NCBI GenBank assembly: GCA_921293015.1
Contig: OV121086.1
Span: 40,689,402 to 40,753,401, forward strand
Length of the DNA stretch: 64,000 nucleotides
Reading direction: 5' to 3'
DNA from: Phorcus lineatus
Lineage: Eukaryota; Mollusca; Gastropoda; Trochida; Trochidae
Made by a program: the position numbers and the translations under genes. Below the pieces are notes generated by a model. That model saw nothing but the letters and a program-made list of their open reading frames with translations, had not been told where the DNA came from and did not search any database. Of the stretch, positions 23,930-34,970 are shown piece after piece (within the stretch, counting starts at the first letter, position 1; every line of letters starts with the position of its first letter).

Positions 23930-24410
23930 GAGACATTTTGTTTTTGGTTTAGTTTCCATCGGTGTCGGCGTTCCCATAATGTTTCCGGAGCGTATTTCTA
24001 AACCTATATGACCAGTCATCAAGTTAGATGTACTGTCTCTCCACATCTTATGGGGTTTGAACTTTTTTCAATTATTTTTTTTTAGTTGCAATGGCAACAA
24101 TTTGGACTTTGTGTTCTTCATGGATAGTGTTCATTTCCAGAGCATAACTCTTAAACTATTTGTTACTAAATTTCATATACTGCCTTTTCATGACATGATA
24201 TGTACGTAGATGTGAGTTTTGGGGGTTTGGACATCTTTTCAATTTCATTTTTATTCTATTTCTATGACAGCAATTGGTCTTTTTCTTGTTCAAGGGCAGT
24301 GTTCTTTTCCAGGGCATAACTCTATTTCAAACTATTTGAAACATCATCATATCTCCTTATCATGTAGAGGTGCCTTTGAGGATTTGACCATCTGCACAGA
24401 GAAAAACTAG
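23930..24410. repeat. Bivalve-type tandem repeat, about three diverged units
   Basis: Seen: the phrase TTTCCGGAGCGTATTTCT (near 23,979), TTTCCAGAGCATAACTCTTA (near 24,135) and TTTTCCAGGGCATAACTCTA (near 24,306) recur about 155-173 bp apart. Each is followed by an AAACTATTTG-type phrase and, before the next unit, by GGGG..TGAAC/GACATCTTTTCAATT and GGCAACAATTTGG/CAGCAATTGG. Known, from memory: units of this type (GCATAACTCT plus 'GTTGC-ATGGCAACAA') are abundant in bivalve genomes. The 63-codon plus frame at 24,219-24,410 falls inside the repeat. Confidence 0.65.
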
Positions 24411-25319
24411 AAACTTTTATAAAGCGTGGAAACTTTATAGTGTCAATTGTTTAGAGTAAGATGTTCTCGTGAAAATATTTTCGCGGTCAGTTTGATGTGC
24501 AAATGGGAAAATACCCTTGAATCAAATTAGCAATCTGCATTTTGCATGTAAAACCGGTTAATTTTTCATTACATTAATTGATTAATATGCACTGTCATTC
24601 TCAATCTTTCGCTAATTTACATACGTATTTCTCATTCGTGTACAATGAGAACAAAATAAAGGCGATTACTTGTGTAAACAAATGTATGATAATGTGTTAG
24701 TTTACAAGGACATGTATTTTGCCAAAACCACTAAAAAAGCATTGTGGAAATACACCCCATGTACCAATTTGATAATTAATGATATCAACCATTACAGTGA
24801 TTTGGAAAACATTACTGTTACACTAGAACTTACCTGTCAATAATTTTGGTATTGATCCGCTCTTTCTTCCACGATGTGTGTATGAAATGTGTTTTTTATC
24901 TGCATGATCAGTTTTATGGATATTACAACATTTTATGTTATGTTCATAACCTGAATATTTTTTGTGCACCTGATATTTTTTATGAGTTCGTAAATTTCGA
25001 ACTTGGGTCGAGACTGTTTAACGTATCACTTTTTTTCACCAGATTTATTTTTATGGGTTTTTTTGGTGATTACAGTAATTAATAACGATCTTTTTAATTG
25101 TGACGAGGCATTTTATGTCATTGGCAGCATGTGGTCATTTGTCTTTTATTTCATCGTAAACGTAAGGACATAACTATGTCTATATAAGATAAAATAACAT
25201 GCTTCTTCAGCGTCTGAGTAACCAATTCAATATAAGAATATATCATGTTCATATTCACACTTGGTTACCAACAATGTTTAACACGTTAGTTTGCGATTTA
25301 TAAATTGAAAAAGCATTTA
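24411..25319. other. AT-rich DNA, no gene recognised
   Basis: The 78-codon plus frame at 24,846-25,082 is rich in F, Y and I as expected of random AT-rich DNA. No domain seen. Confidence 0.4.
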
Positions 25320-26260
25320 TCATTTATAACAGATTTCGTTTCCTCTCTACTTGGAAGGCGATTATAAATACTATTGGTATAGATAGGTGATGTTAGTTTT
25401 GATACTTAAAACCTATTACTCTGTTAATCAATCTATGCTTAGGAATGAGGACTGCTGTTTTCAACTGTCACAATGAGGGTCATTGAATTGATCAACAAGG
25501 CATTAAATCCAATGCTACGAGGAACAGAACAAAAGGTACAATGATTGACACGTTATGATTTGTGTAAAACATAGCAATTATATAGGATTCTTTTAAGCAT
25601 CTTTGAATTTGACATGTTGACTGGAAACTCAGAAACAATGAGTTATTATTGTAAACAAAAACCTTGAGATTAATTCAGATCAATAACCTGAACATCTGCA
25701 TGCAATGTTTCCAAAACGTTTACATTGTATGGATTTGATTAAATAAACCTTAGTAGGTAGTACAGTTAGTGCAGATTTGCCTTGATGATTCAATGTGACT
25801 GATTGTTAAAGTCTTACTGAGTCTTTCTGTGTTTCATTTCATTTTATAGCCTCTCATATTCTGAACAATACTCTTGCAACCTCACTTTTCAATGACATGA
25901 TTCAAGATGAAAAAAGGATAGCGCTGACTTAAACATAACACCACGCACACATTCAGCGACAGTTTCAATCAATTTCTTCAATTTCTGTTGATTTCTTTAT
26001 TGCCTTGGAGAGAAATGCAGAAGTCTAATTTAAGCTTTATAAATCCTAGTAAATGATGTCCTGTAGAACATTCTAAATTGAGAGATGATTTCACTTTCTT
26101 TGCCATCTACATAATGATGGCAGAGTAAAATCAGCTGTATTTAGTTTGATGACTTCAAGAAAAAGTAAAATCCTACTCTAATTATAATCGAATATGGTAA
26201 CCGCCTAGACTGTGTGCAACATGACTGTTCAATTTGTTCTTCATGTTGATTATCAATACA
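25320..26260. repeat. Array blocks L3-L5, copy 2
   Basis: Collinear with 29,080-29,950 over about 900 bp. Shared phrases: TTTCCTCTCT.CTTG, GGCGAT.ATAAA, GACTGTCACAAT, ATTGA..TGATCAACAA, ATCTGCATG.A.TGTTTCCAAAA, CAGATTTGCC, TGTTTCATTTCATTTTATAG, GATAGCGCTGA, TTTCAATCAATTTCTT, GCCTTGG, ATGATTTCACTTTCTTTGC. The TTCATTTCATTTTATAG phrase looks like a splice acceptor and is nearly identical in both copies. Confidence 0.65.
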
Positions 26261-27689
26261 TGGCAAGCATTTGTGTTTACATTAATCTTTATTCTCTTTC
26301 GTAATTTCCAAAGTGTGTCATTCAATGCCTAAGAACGTCGTTGCAAAGTAATTACTAAACCTTTAAATTAAGTCAAATACATGAATGTCATTCTTGTTAG
26401 AAATTAAAAAATGAATTTGCTCATAAAGCATGTTATCTTAGATAACAAAGGTTATGTTTCAACCTTAATACCTTAATATAACCATCCTCAGGCCTATAGC
26501 ACAAACTTACCTGACAGTTCTATTGCACATGTGACACTCAATGAGTGTATTGTTTTTAAATTTATTAATAACGAAACAAAATTGGTCTGATTTCTTACTG
26601 AGCATCAATTAGTCGTGTTACGTCAACAGAAAACCAATTATAAACGCTAGCACTCATACCTACATCAATCTGGATTTCGACCTTAAATTGATTTTGCAAT
26701 CTGACGCTCTGCAAAGTACAGCAAATTTATCTGTTATTCAATAAAATTCTTAACAAGTTTCAGTTAAATTACATGTATCAACTATTAAACTGAGTGTAAA
26801 TAATATGATCATCAAGAAATAAAAAATATAGAAAAAGGTAAAATGATTGAATATATACGAAACCGCTATGAGAAAGTGAATGCAGTACCGAGGAATCATT
26901 CACAGAATAGCATTTGAAATTCTTATGTCAAGAGATTGCCACGAAAAATATTAGATAAGTTTGTGATTGTAACATTAATGCGCAGATGCGTTTGGAGCAA
27001 CAAAGAAAATATCTGCATGCAAATGCTTAACAAGACGTTTTCAAAACGTCATTATGTGAGGTCAAAAGAATTCAGACTGGCCAATAATGGTTTTCATGAG
27101 TTTTGCTTTGACAGTCAAATTTGGGTCTGCCTATGGATTATTTTATTTTCATTTCACTCATATATCAAATATAATTACGATTTTTAATGTCGTTAAATAG
27201 GGAGGAAAGAAAAATATATTTTCTAAATCCGACGATGTAAGCTGTTAAAGGCAGCACCAACCTCAGTATATTTCTGAATTTGCCTTGCCATAAGGTTTGT
27301 ATAATGTTTCAATTGGAAAGTGTCTCCTTTCTTAGCAATTCAAAAGTTCATTATTTATGTGGTTCAAAAATAGATTGACTACGATTCTTTACAGTTTTTG
27401 GTAAAAATTAATACCTTACAAGGTTGAACTGTCGTTTTGATAATTTCTGCAATTATTTAATTAGGCGCAATTTTTAAAAAATCAATTAAATAAGACAGTT
27501 ACATTAGATGAGAAAATGACGATTGATGATACTCAGTGGGAGATATCTGTTATGGAATTGTTACATCCGTTATGTTGATGACTCCAAATATATCTGATAT
27601 AAACAACCAGTCAACTGCCCTCAAAGAATCACTTATAACTGCTTCACCTGCTTACCTGAAGAAGTACAAACTTCAGTAAATTAAATGTG
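26261..27689. other. AT-rich DNA, no gene recognised
   Basis: Contains a perfect short palindrome GACGTTTTCAAAACGTC near 27,033. The 83-codon plus frame at 26,936-27,187 has no recognisable domain. Confidence 0.4.
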
Positions 27690-27850
27690 TTTACTATTGG
27701 ACAAGGTGTATCATACTGCCATTAGGTGAAATGTTTTTCTATTTTAGTCACTTTGCGCAGAGAAACTAGAGAGTAAAATTGTGGGTTGGAATATTGATAC
27801 AATGCAAAGTGAGATACCAGATGTTGAAATCAATCAAACTTGATGTTTTT
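27690..27850. repeat. Module M, copy 4
   Basis: ACAAGGTGTATCATACTGCC then ATTAGGTGAAATG, the acceptor-like TTTTTCTATTTTAG, then GAGAGTAAAATTGTGGGTTG and AGTGAGATACCAGATGTTGA. The hairpin arms seen in other M copies are eroded here. Confidence 0.5.
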
Positions 27851-28309
27851 ATTCGTCATCAGTACTTAACATTGAGGTAATTTACATAATTTAGCAATTA
27901 TTTTTTATCGCCATGGATTCGAATGATGTTATGAAAATGTATAGTTTTTGTTTGAAATTTGACAATATTATCATAAACTATAACTTAATGGGTTTTTTTG
28001 GTTATGGGTAAAAGATATGTTTCTGTGTAATTTTCCAAGTAAGTAATACACAAACAGTTTGGCATAGGTATAATTTCACATAACAATGTCATGATTGTAT
28101 TAAAAGTAAATCATTATAAATTGACATTGAACTAATTACAACTACATTCTCGTTTACTTTGAAAGCTAGATCAGTCAGATGATAATTCAAGTGAATTTCC
28201 TTTTCAATTTGTTTTCATTGTCTGAGTTTGAACTAAAAATATTTCTTCTTTCTCCCCTAAAAACCAATGTGTTTTTGCAATGTCAAATCTCTACAGACTT
28301 CTACAAACC
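27851..28309. other. AT-rich DNA, no gene recognised
   Basis: Weak similarity to 21,380-21,540 of the preceding array unit; nothing else seen. Confidence 0.35.
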
Positions 28310-28670
28310 AGACTGACAGATCAAACTCATTCGTGGTCAAATCTCTTTGAGACACTTAGATCCTAAGAAGTACATCTCAATTTCGTTTGGCAACGCAACA
28401 CTGCACACAGTAAATTGGATGCTATGCAAAGTGCCAGGAGTTAGTACCACTCGTCAGTCTGTTAACAATTTCTGAACAGATGTGTCTGTAGGATTAGGGG
28501 TCCATAGATATCCATTGAATGGAACTTGCTCATTGTCGATACCAATATGTCAAAATAAAGAATTGGAAAGTGCAGTTTCTGTCATTTACAATGAAAAACG
28601 TTCTACAGGTTTGTAGACGCATAACGTCTTTTCTTCATTATATTCAAGATTCGTTCTATAAGGTAGTCAC
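28310..28670. repeat. Array block L1, copy 3
   Basis: Matches 22,250-22,560 throughout (see that entry). The 88-codon plus frame at 28,519-28,785 runs through the end of it but is not open in the sister copy. Confidence 0.7.
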
Positions 28671-29079
28671 TACTTTGCAGAGACCAAATAACTTTTATCT
28701 TATGATATTTCGTGAAGCTCGTATAATGATGACATTGGCTGGAAAAGGAATAAAACCATTTATTCTGCTGGTCAAATGTCCCTGAACAATGCTATCATTT
28801 GTAGTTACTTTTTTGGCACAATTTCTGTTGAAACTTGCATTCAGTAATTTACCAATCCCAAAACATACGAGCATGATAACCTCTTTATTATAAAATATCA
28901 TTCAACATCTGCGTAACCTGTGCTAAAAAAAACAACACCCTGATGTTCATTTTTATACATAGAAACCAACACCGAAAGAGTTTATAAGTGAATAGTGAAT
29001 AATGGTAACACAAATATTCATTATTGGGTAGTTATGAAATATAAATACATCAAATCAAAATTATTTATCATTGATAACA

Positions 29080-29950
29080 TATTTTGTTTCCTCTCTCCTT
29101 GAAAGGCGATAATAAAAACTCTGTTTTGAGAGAGCTTATTATAATGTTTGGATATTAATTACATGTATCTGTAACTCTGGCAATCAACTTTGGCTTAGGG
29201 ATGAATAGTGCTAATGTTGACTGTCACAATACGAGAAATTGAACTGATCAACAAAGCCTTAAGTCCAGGACCTTGAGAAACCAAACAGTTCATTGACTGA
29301 CACGCTGTTTATGATTTGTAGAGAGTGTAGACATTTTATAGGAAGGGATTGATTTGAAATTGCCATTTTAAAATAAGACGCAAAACCATTGGTTCCCATT
29401 TGAAACTTTAAAAAGGCTTCAGATGACTGTAGATCAATAAAATGATTATCTGCATGTATTGTTTCCAAAAGATTTATGGAATTGATTTACTAAAACCATA
29501 ATACGAAATGGTACTGTAGATTTGCCATCAGTGATATGTTTTAGAAGTTGTTCATGTGTTTCATTTCATTTTATAGACTCTAATATCAACTGCAATATTT
29601 TTCCAAAGTTACTTCTAAATGACACCAAGCGAAGATGGAATGAGGATAGCGCTGATTTAGATATAACACCATACATACAGGCAGCGACTGTTTCAATCAA
29701 TTTCTTTGATTTCTGTCAATTTCGTTTTTGCCTTGGGACTAGGAGCAGAGGTCTTGTAAGAGCTCATTTTAGCCTCAGGCCGCAGTACAGTCTAAATTGG
29801 AAGATGATTTCACTTTCTTTGCAATCTAAAAAGTGATGACAGATAAAAATTACCAGTATTTATTTTCACATCTTACAAAAATATTTTTTTATTCATATTC
29901 TTATCATTAATACAATAGTTCAGACTGTGTATAACATAACTTTTCAATTA
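29080..29950. repeat. Array blocks L3-L5, copy 3
   Basis: Diverged copy of 25,320-26,260 in the same orientation. The 104-codon plus frame at 29,522-29,836 lies in this block but is broken in the other copies, so it is judged non-coding. Confidence 0.65.
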
Positions 29951-31009
29951 TTTATCTTCATTTTATCTTTCAAACTATTCGTACATGACAATGTTTTGTG
30001 TTTATATACCCGGCATGATAAAATGTTGATTTAGCATTGCATTATCTTCCCATGTGTGATATTCAATGGGGGGTTTCAAAGTCGGTATAAGGTTATTGCT
30101 AAACTGTAAATTGTTTTTTCAAAAGGATTGGATAATAACATAATTTACATCTGATTCTACCATTCAAAGTCATAAATTAGAATAATGTGTAATCACTTGA
30201 AGAGAATGTTATTCATAAGTAAATAACTTCTAAAATGTGATCTTCTTTAATAAATTTGCGTTGTCCTTGTTGAGTTAACCTAACAGATACATATATATAC
30301 TACAATGATAGTTGGCATTTATTTAGAACTTGGGCTGAAGCAAGTTATCAAAGCCTTCTTAATATAAAACTTTCTTTTACGGATTTTATGTGTTTGGATT
30401 ATAAAGCATTATAAATGTATCTATGCATATAGAAAAAGCTATTAACAACGCATCACTGATACTTTAACTCATTTTGGAAGCGCGTTGTTGGCATCAAGAC
30501 TTAGTTTATAGAACAATTTGATAAGTAATCATTTAAGAATAGCCTAAGAGGCATCCAAAGGTGTCTGTGTAACACGCTGATCCCTTCCCAAGTCGTAGAG
30601 TTTAAATAGACAAGAACAGTCGCACAATGTTATAGGGTTTAAAAAATGGACTAGGAATATAATAAGAACATTTTGACTTTGGCTGTGATTCGCATGTGAT
30701 TCTAATGTGACTCGTAATGTGAAATTCTCTCAAAAATATGTCAGTTTTGAACAATAATGTATGTGGATTGATTTTTCTTTTCGATTATTGGTTTCATATT
30801 ACAAAAAACGTTTCAATCAGCGCGTACCTGATATATGAGTTAATGAAATGACTTCTAATAAGGGCTAAGGGAAATATGATGTTATTTTTAAACAATTCAT
30901 CATTTTGAAACAACATTTTAATCGGACGATGTCATTTCGTGTATTTGTGCATGGATTGCTGGTATTGAGAAGAAATTTACAATGTTTTTTTAGCAGTTGT
31001 TCTTTCGAT
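29951..31009. other. AT-rich DNA, no gene recognised
   Basis: No domain, repeat family or structural element recognised. Confidence 0.4.
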
Positions 31010-31270
31010 AACACTTAATACCTGATATAATCTATCAATTGCCTTCTGAAAATCAATTCTAACTTCTAGCACTCATTCTGAAATTTTAAAAAAAACCAGG
31101 ACGTAAATTGATTTCGCCATGTGACAAGATGCATCATACTGTCATTAAGCGAAATGTTTTTCTACTTCGAAGACAATTACGTTTCCAAGAAAATGTCTGG
31201 AGGCTTTTGGGGCATAGTGAAAGGAACTTCAATTGATGGATCGAAACTTTTGTGGTTAGTATATTTGTGA
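31010..31270. repeat. Module M, copy 5, with 12-nt-loop hairpin
   Basis: Close match to 19,390-19,690. AGACAATT (31,171-31,178), a 12-nt loop and AAATGTCT (31,191-31,198) form a stem with one mismatch. The AG that follows the pyrimidine run in other copies reads CTTCGA here, so this copy has lost the acceptor-like dinucleotide. Confidence 0.55.
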
Positions 31271-31424
31271 TGGATGTTAAGATAATCTTTACCATTTTCT
31301 CCGATACACTGTTTGTACAAAAAAAACATCCTTCCTGTACACATGAACTATACAGAAACCATGTTGATCTTATAATTACGACAACAATTAGCTTTCGTCT
31401 GCGTTCAGACATTATAATCTAACT

Positions 31425-31560
31425 GGAGGCCAAGAAATAGGGTTGACATTACTGATTGACAGAAATTGAGGTAGCAGAAGTTTAGGTCAGTAAAACGTTT
31501 TCTTTTAAAGGCTATAAGAATTAAATATAAGAACGATAATGGAACAGTAAACATGGATCA
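31425..31560. repeat. Module M downstream half, copy 6
   Basis: GGAGGC.AAGAAATAGGG, GTAGCAGAAG, GTCAGTAAAACGTTTTCTTTT, TAAGAACGATAATGGAACA. Shared with 20,780-20,900 and 32,330-32,500. Confidence 0.45.
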
Positions 31561-31819
31561 AGTTTAGACTCATATGGCGGCATTTGATCTAATGAAATCA
31601 CTACATTTACATTTGAAAACATGTTCGTGTTTATTTTTATATAGTTTATGTTGCATGCGAGAATGGTGTCAAATCAAAGATAAATGTCAATCTATGAACC
31701 GTCATTATCTAAGACATGGTTTCACAAATATTAGAGTACTTCAGTTCTTTGACACATATTTCAAGATATCTATGCCTTGATCTCTCTTTATGGTACTTAC
31801 ACAGTGATTCCCTTAATGT

Positions 31820-32035
31820 CTTAAGGTATGAATTTCCAATACTTCTAAATTTCATTATCAGCCAATGATTTAATCATTGCGTTTATTTCTTTTTAAACAA
31901 ACTGTTTTGAGTCGGTTCCGTAAAACAAACAATGGAAATGTTTTCAGGTAGTTATTGTATATTCATTTCAATATAGACAACACATAGACTATGTTTTTTG
32001 GTATAAATATCCAATACTTCTAATTTTCATTATCA
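31820..32035. repeat. Short direct repeat pair
   Basis: A block containing CCAATACTTCTAAATTTCAT near 31,839 recurs as CCAATACTTCTAATTTTCAT near 32,011. A third partial match (TGTCCAATACTTCT) lies near 46,683. Confidence 0.5.
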
Positions 32036-32189
32036 TTCGTTGACATAAATTTTAGAATGTCAAATATAATCTATGCTAACATTACATGTGAAATTTTAAA
32101 GGAATATATTTTGTATGACATGTTTTCTTTGATTTTTCAAAATAGCTCATATCATTTATCGAATACTTTTAGGGAATTATTTATAATAG

Positions 32190-32515
32190 TTTCACTTTGA
32201 CTTAATTATTCTGAAATTCAAACTTACTTTTAGAAATTAAATTGATTTCACCATCCGAAAAGATTATTATGCTGCTATTATCTGAACTGTTTTTCTACTG
32301 CAGGGACATTTATGTTTGCAAGAAATTAATTTGAGGCTGAGGAAGAGGAAAGAGAAGCTGTTGGTTTAATCATTGTTTGACCACAAAGTGAGATAGCGCA
32401 ACTGATATCAGTTCAAGCTTTTCCTTAAACGATATTTCAATTAAATATTACAACGATGATGGAACAATAAGAATCGATCCAGTTGCAACTCAGGGAGTGG
32501 GTTTTAATCTTTAAC
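32190..32515. repeat. Module M, copy 7
   Basis: TTGATTTCACCATCCGA, TATTATGCTGCTATTA, the acceptor-like TTTTTCTACTGCAG followed by GGACATTTATGTTTGCAAGA, then GAGGCTGAGGAAGAGG, AAGTGAGATAGCG, and ACGATGATGGAACAATAA. This copy has the most splice-like pyrimidine-CAG of the set. Confidence 0.5.
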
Positions 32516-32525
32516 ATAGCTAATA

Positions 32526-33152
32526 CAGCTGCAGACCAAAAGTTTGTTCACATACCTGCGAATCGTAGTGCAAATATCATATAATTTGACATGTCTTTGA
32601 AGCATCGTAGCATTGCGAAAAAGAAATGGATTATTTTGAATTTTCAATACAGAAGAGAACATCCATTGCACCCTTACGCAATCGTATGTCATACCCAACA
32701 GTTAACCGTAATAGTTTTTGGCAGGTCACTGAAGTGACCAAGGGTCAAAATTTCGAAATCAGTAATTTTTATTTTTCTCTACAAACTCCTTATTTGGTGA
32801 TTAACACCTTTGAATACAAGTTATATTTGTTTGTTTGCATTAAGTCATTAGGATTTTGCTAATTGTGTTCTCCAAGAGTCAAAATGGAACATTTTAATCG
32901 AAATTTTGGGAAATCGTAATTTTGAAAATGTGACCCCTTTTGTCCATTTAATCATGCCAATATTCTAATTTTTGATCGAGAGACGAGACAATCCCACAAT
33001 AAATTAATAAATGTCTACTTTACATGTAGATAATTGGATATCCTGTGTTAGTTCTGCTGAAGTTGTTTTATTGACATTCAAATCAAACCACAATTACATG
33101 ATATTTGCACTAAGATACAGTAGAAAGTGAAGAAACTTTTGATATGCAGCTG
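32526..33152. mobile_element. MITE family 2, copy 1 (TA target site)
   Basis: Seen: TA then CAGCTGCAGACCAAAAGTTT at the left, and at the right the reverse complement of CAGCTGCATATCAAAAGTTT followed by TA. The inverted repeats run about 65 bp (through CGTAGTGCAAATATCATATAA). The interior has GGCAGGTCACTGAAGTGACC. Known: TA duplication with imperfect inverted repeats fits Tc1/mariner-mobilised MITEs. Shadow frames at 32,504-32,698 and 32,626-32,862 fall inside it and are not genes. Confidence 0.8.
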
Positions 33153-34650
33153 TACATGTAGGCCGGAGATTTATCTGATTAGGGTTTAAACGATTTTATC
33201 ATAATGGATTATGATTATTTTCAATCTAAACTCCCTGAGAGTATACAACCAAGTTTTCAATCATTAACGTTTGTAATGGAAACTACCGTATAGCCCTCAC
33301 TTCCAAACCAGGTACCCACTTATTCTACTGAATGAACAGTAGAAAGGACTTTATCAAATACAAAGAAATCTTTTACATTTTGCAATTTCACAAATTTCAC
33401 TACGACCCATTTAACGTGCGAAGGCTGTAATCAACGTTATCAACGTCGACCACTTCATTTACTGGTAATGTCAACAATTACTGTTGACCATCTTCATCAA
33501 GGCTAATGTTCACGCTCTCTCCTTCCTACACGGTTATTAAATATACTGAAGAGCCCTCCCAGACACCGAATTGAAACAGTGTCTCTCCATAGCCCCGAGT
33601 TACTCCAACTTCCAACTGTGGTCAAATTGATGTATTGTCAGACCAGAAAACATGTGTAGAATTATAACTCATTAGAAAATTAACGTTTTATTTTTCGCAT
33701 GTAATTTGAAATATAGGTTAAACTGATTTAACTAAATGACTGGTGGGTTAATCTATCTAACGTGAATACTAATAATTATATATATTACTCATGTTCTTAT
33801 TAGATATCATTACTGCATGAGAAAGCAAACCTCAATTTCACATCAGCGTCCAGATTACAAGTTAATGGCAACAAACATTATAATTACCCAAAGGTTTGAC
33901 TTCTCAATTAAAAAATAAACATTTAACGAGACGGTGATTTAATAATATCGGGGAACTATTTGAGAGCCAATATTTTGTGTTTAAGTGGATGAATGACGTC
34001 TGGTGAGATTTGATCTTTCTGGAATATTCTTCTTTTTCATCCGCTGTAGTGTATTTGTGCTCATTGTGTTGACTTACTGCGATAATGAATTTGTCTGTAG
34101 ATTGAGGAAAAATAAAACAATGTTCTGTGTAGTAAAATCTGATATTGATTAAAGTTCGACAATTCATTGATTCTTTTAAATCAATACAGCATGTCGGTTA
34201 GATGTAATTTTTCCTTCGAACATTATGTTCATTCTTTAGATGTATGCAAAGCGAAAGGTCTAACATGTATTGTTAAGAGAATTTGTCTTTGTTCTAATCA
34301 CCTATGTCATGAGATAAACTATTTGTTGAACATATTAACTTCTGTACGATAATACTTTGACTGAACTTACGGGATTAACACACAAAGCAATTTGAAAGAA
34401 AATTATCTTCATGTCGAAGGCCTAAAGCCGCGAAGCAGAATCCAGTTCATATACTAACGCTATTCTTTTGAATTGTCGTTTGAATTAGCATATTGACGCC
34501 GATGCATGAACTTGTATTTACAAAAACTGAAGTATTTGAAGGCAAAGACTTATAGCCTGATCTAATGACTTCATAACAAACTCAATATGTCAGACGTGAG
34601 TTATCCAATAAATCAAATAAAATGATAATATGATTGATTTATTACTCTGA

Positions 34651-34680
34651 AGTGTAATATCTATACGGCGATATTACACT
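34651..34680. repeat. Short perfect hairpin
   Basis: AGTGTAATATC, 8-nt loop, GATATTACACT, with a third AGTGTAATA directly after. It may belong to the foldback element just downstream. Confidence 0.5.
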
Positions 34681-34840
34681 AGTGTAATACCGCTGCAAGT
34701 ATGACGTCATAAGATTGTGTGGATGTGACACCACAATGTTGGCACCACCGTCACAATCGCAGCCAAGTCGCAGAAATGTTTCGTTTGGTATACTTTCGGC
34801 AACCATGCCTGATTACTGAGGTCAAGTATTAACAGAAAAG

Positions 34841-34970
34841 TAAACTTCCTTCAATTTATTACTATTTTTATTAAACCCGTTAATGATTTGGTATCAAACT
34901 CGCTTTCGCTCGCTTTATACTGAATCATTAGCTCGTTTTTTTAAAAAAGTATAAAATGGAAGGTAGTTTA
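34841..34970. repeat. Foldback (snap-back) element, 130 nt
   Basis: The whole segment is an imperfect palindrome. The left arm starts TAAACTTCCTTC and the right arm ends GGAAGGTAGTTTA. Further in, AATGATTTGGTATCAAA faces a TATACTGAATCATT-type arm. The centre is the GC-richer CTCGCTTTCGCTCGC. TA at both ends may be the target site. It lies inside duplication E copy 1; I did not find it in the sister copy at 48.7-49.1 kb, so it probably inserted after duplication. Confidence 0.7.

Noticed and set aside
27033..27049. Palindrome GACGTTTTCAAAACGTC
   Set aside because: Too short, single, and without flanking structure; chance in 64 kb of AT-rich DNA.
29522..29836. 104-codon plus frame in array block L4-L5
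   Set aside because: Sister copy at 25.8-26.1 kb has stops and indels in the same stretch.
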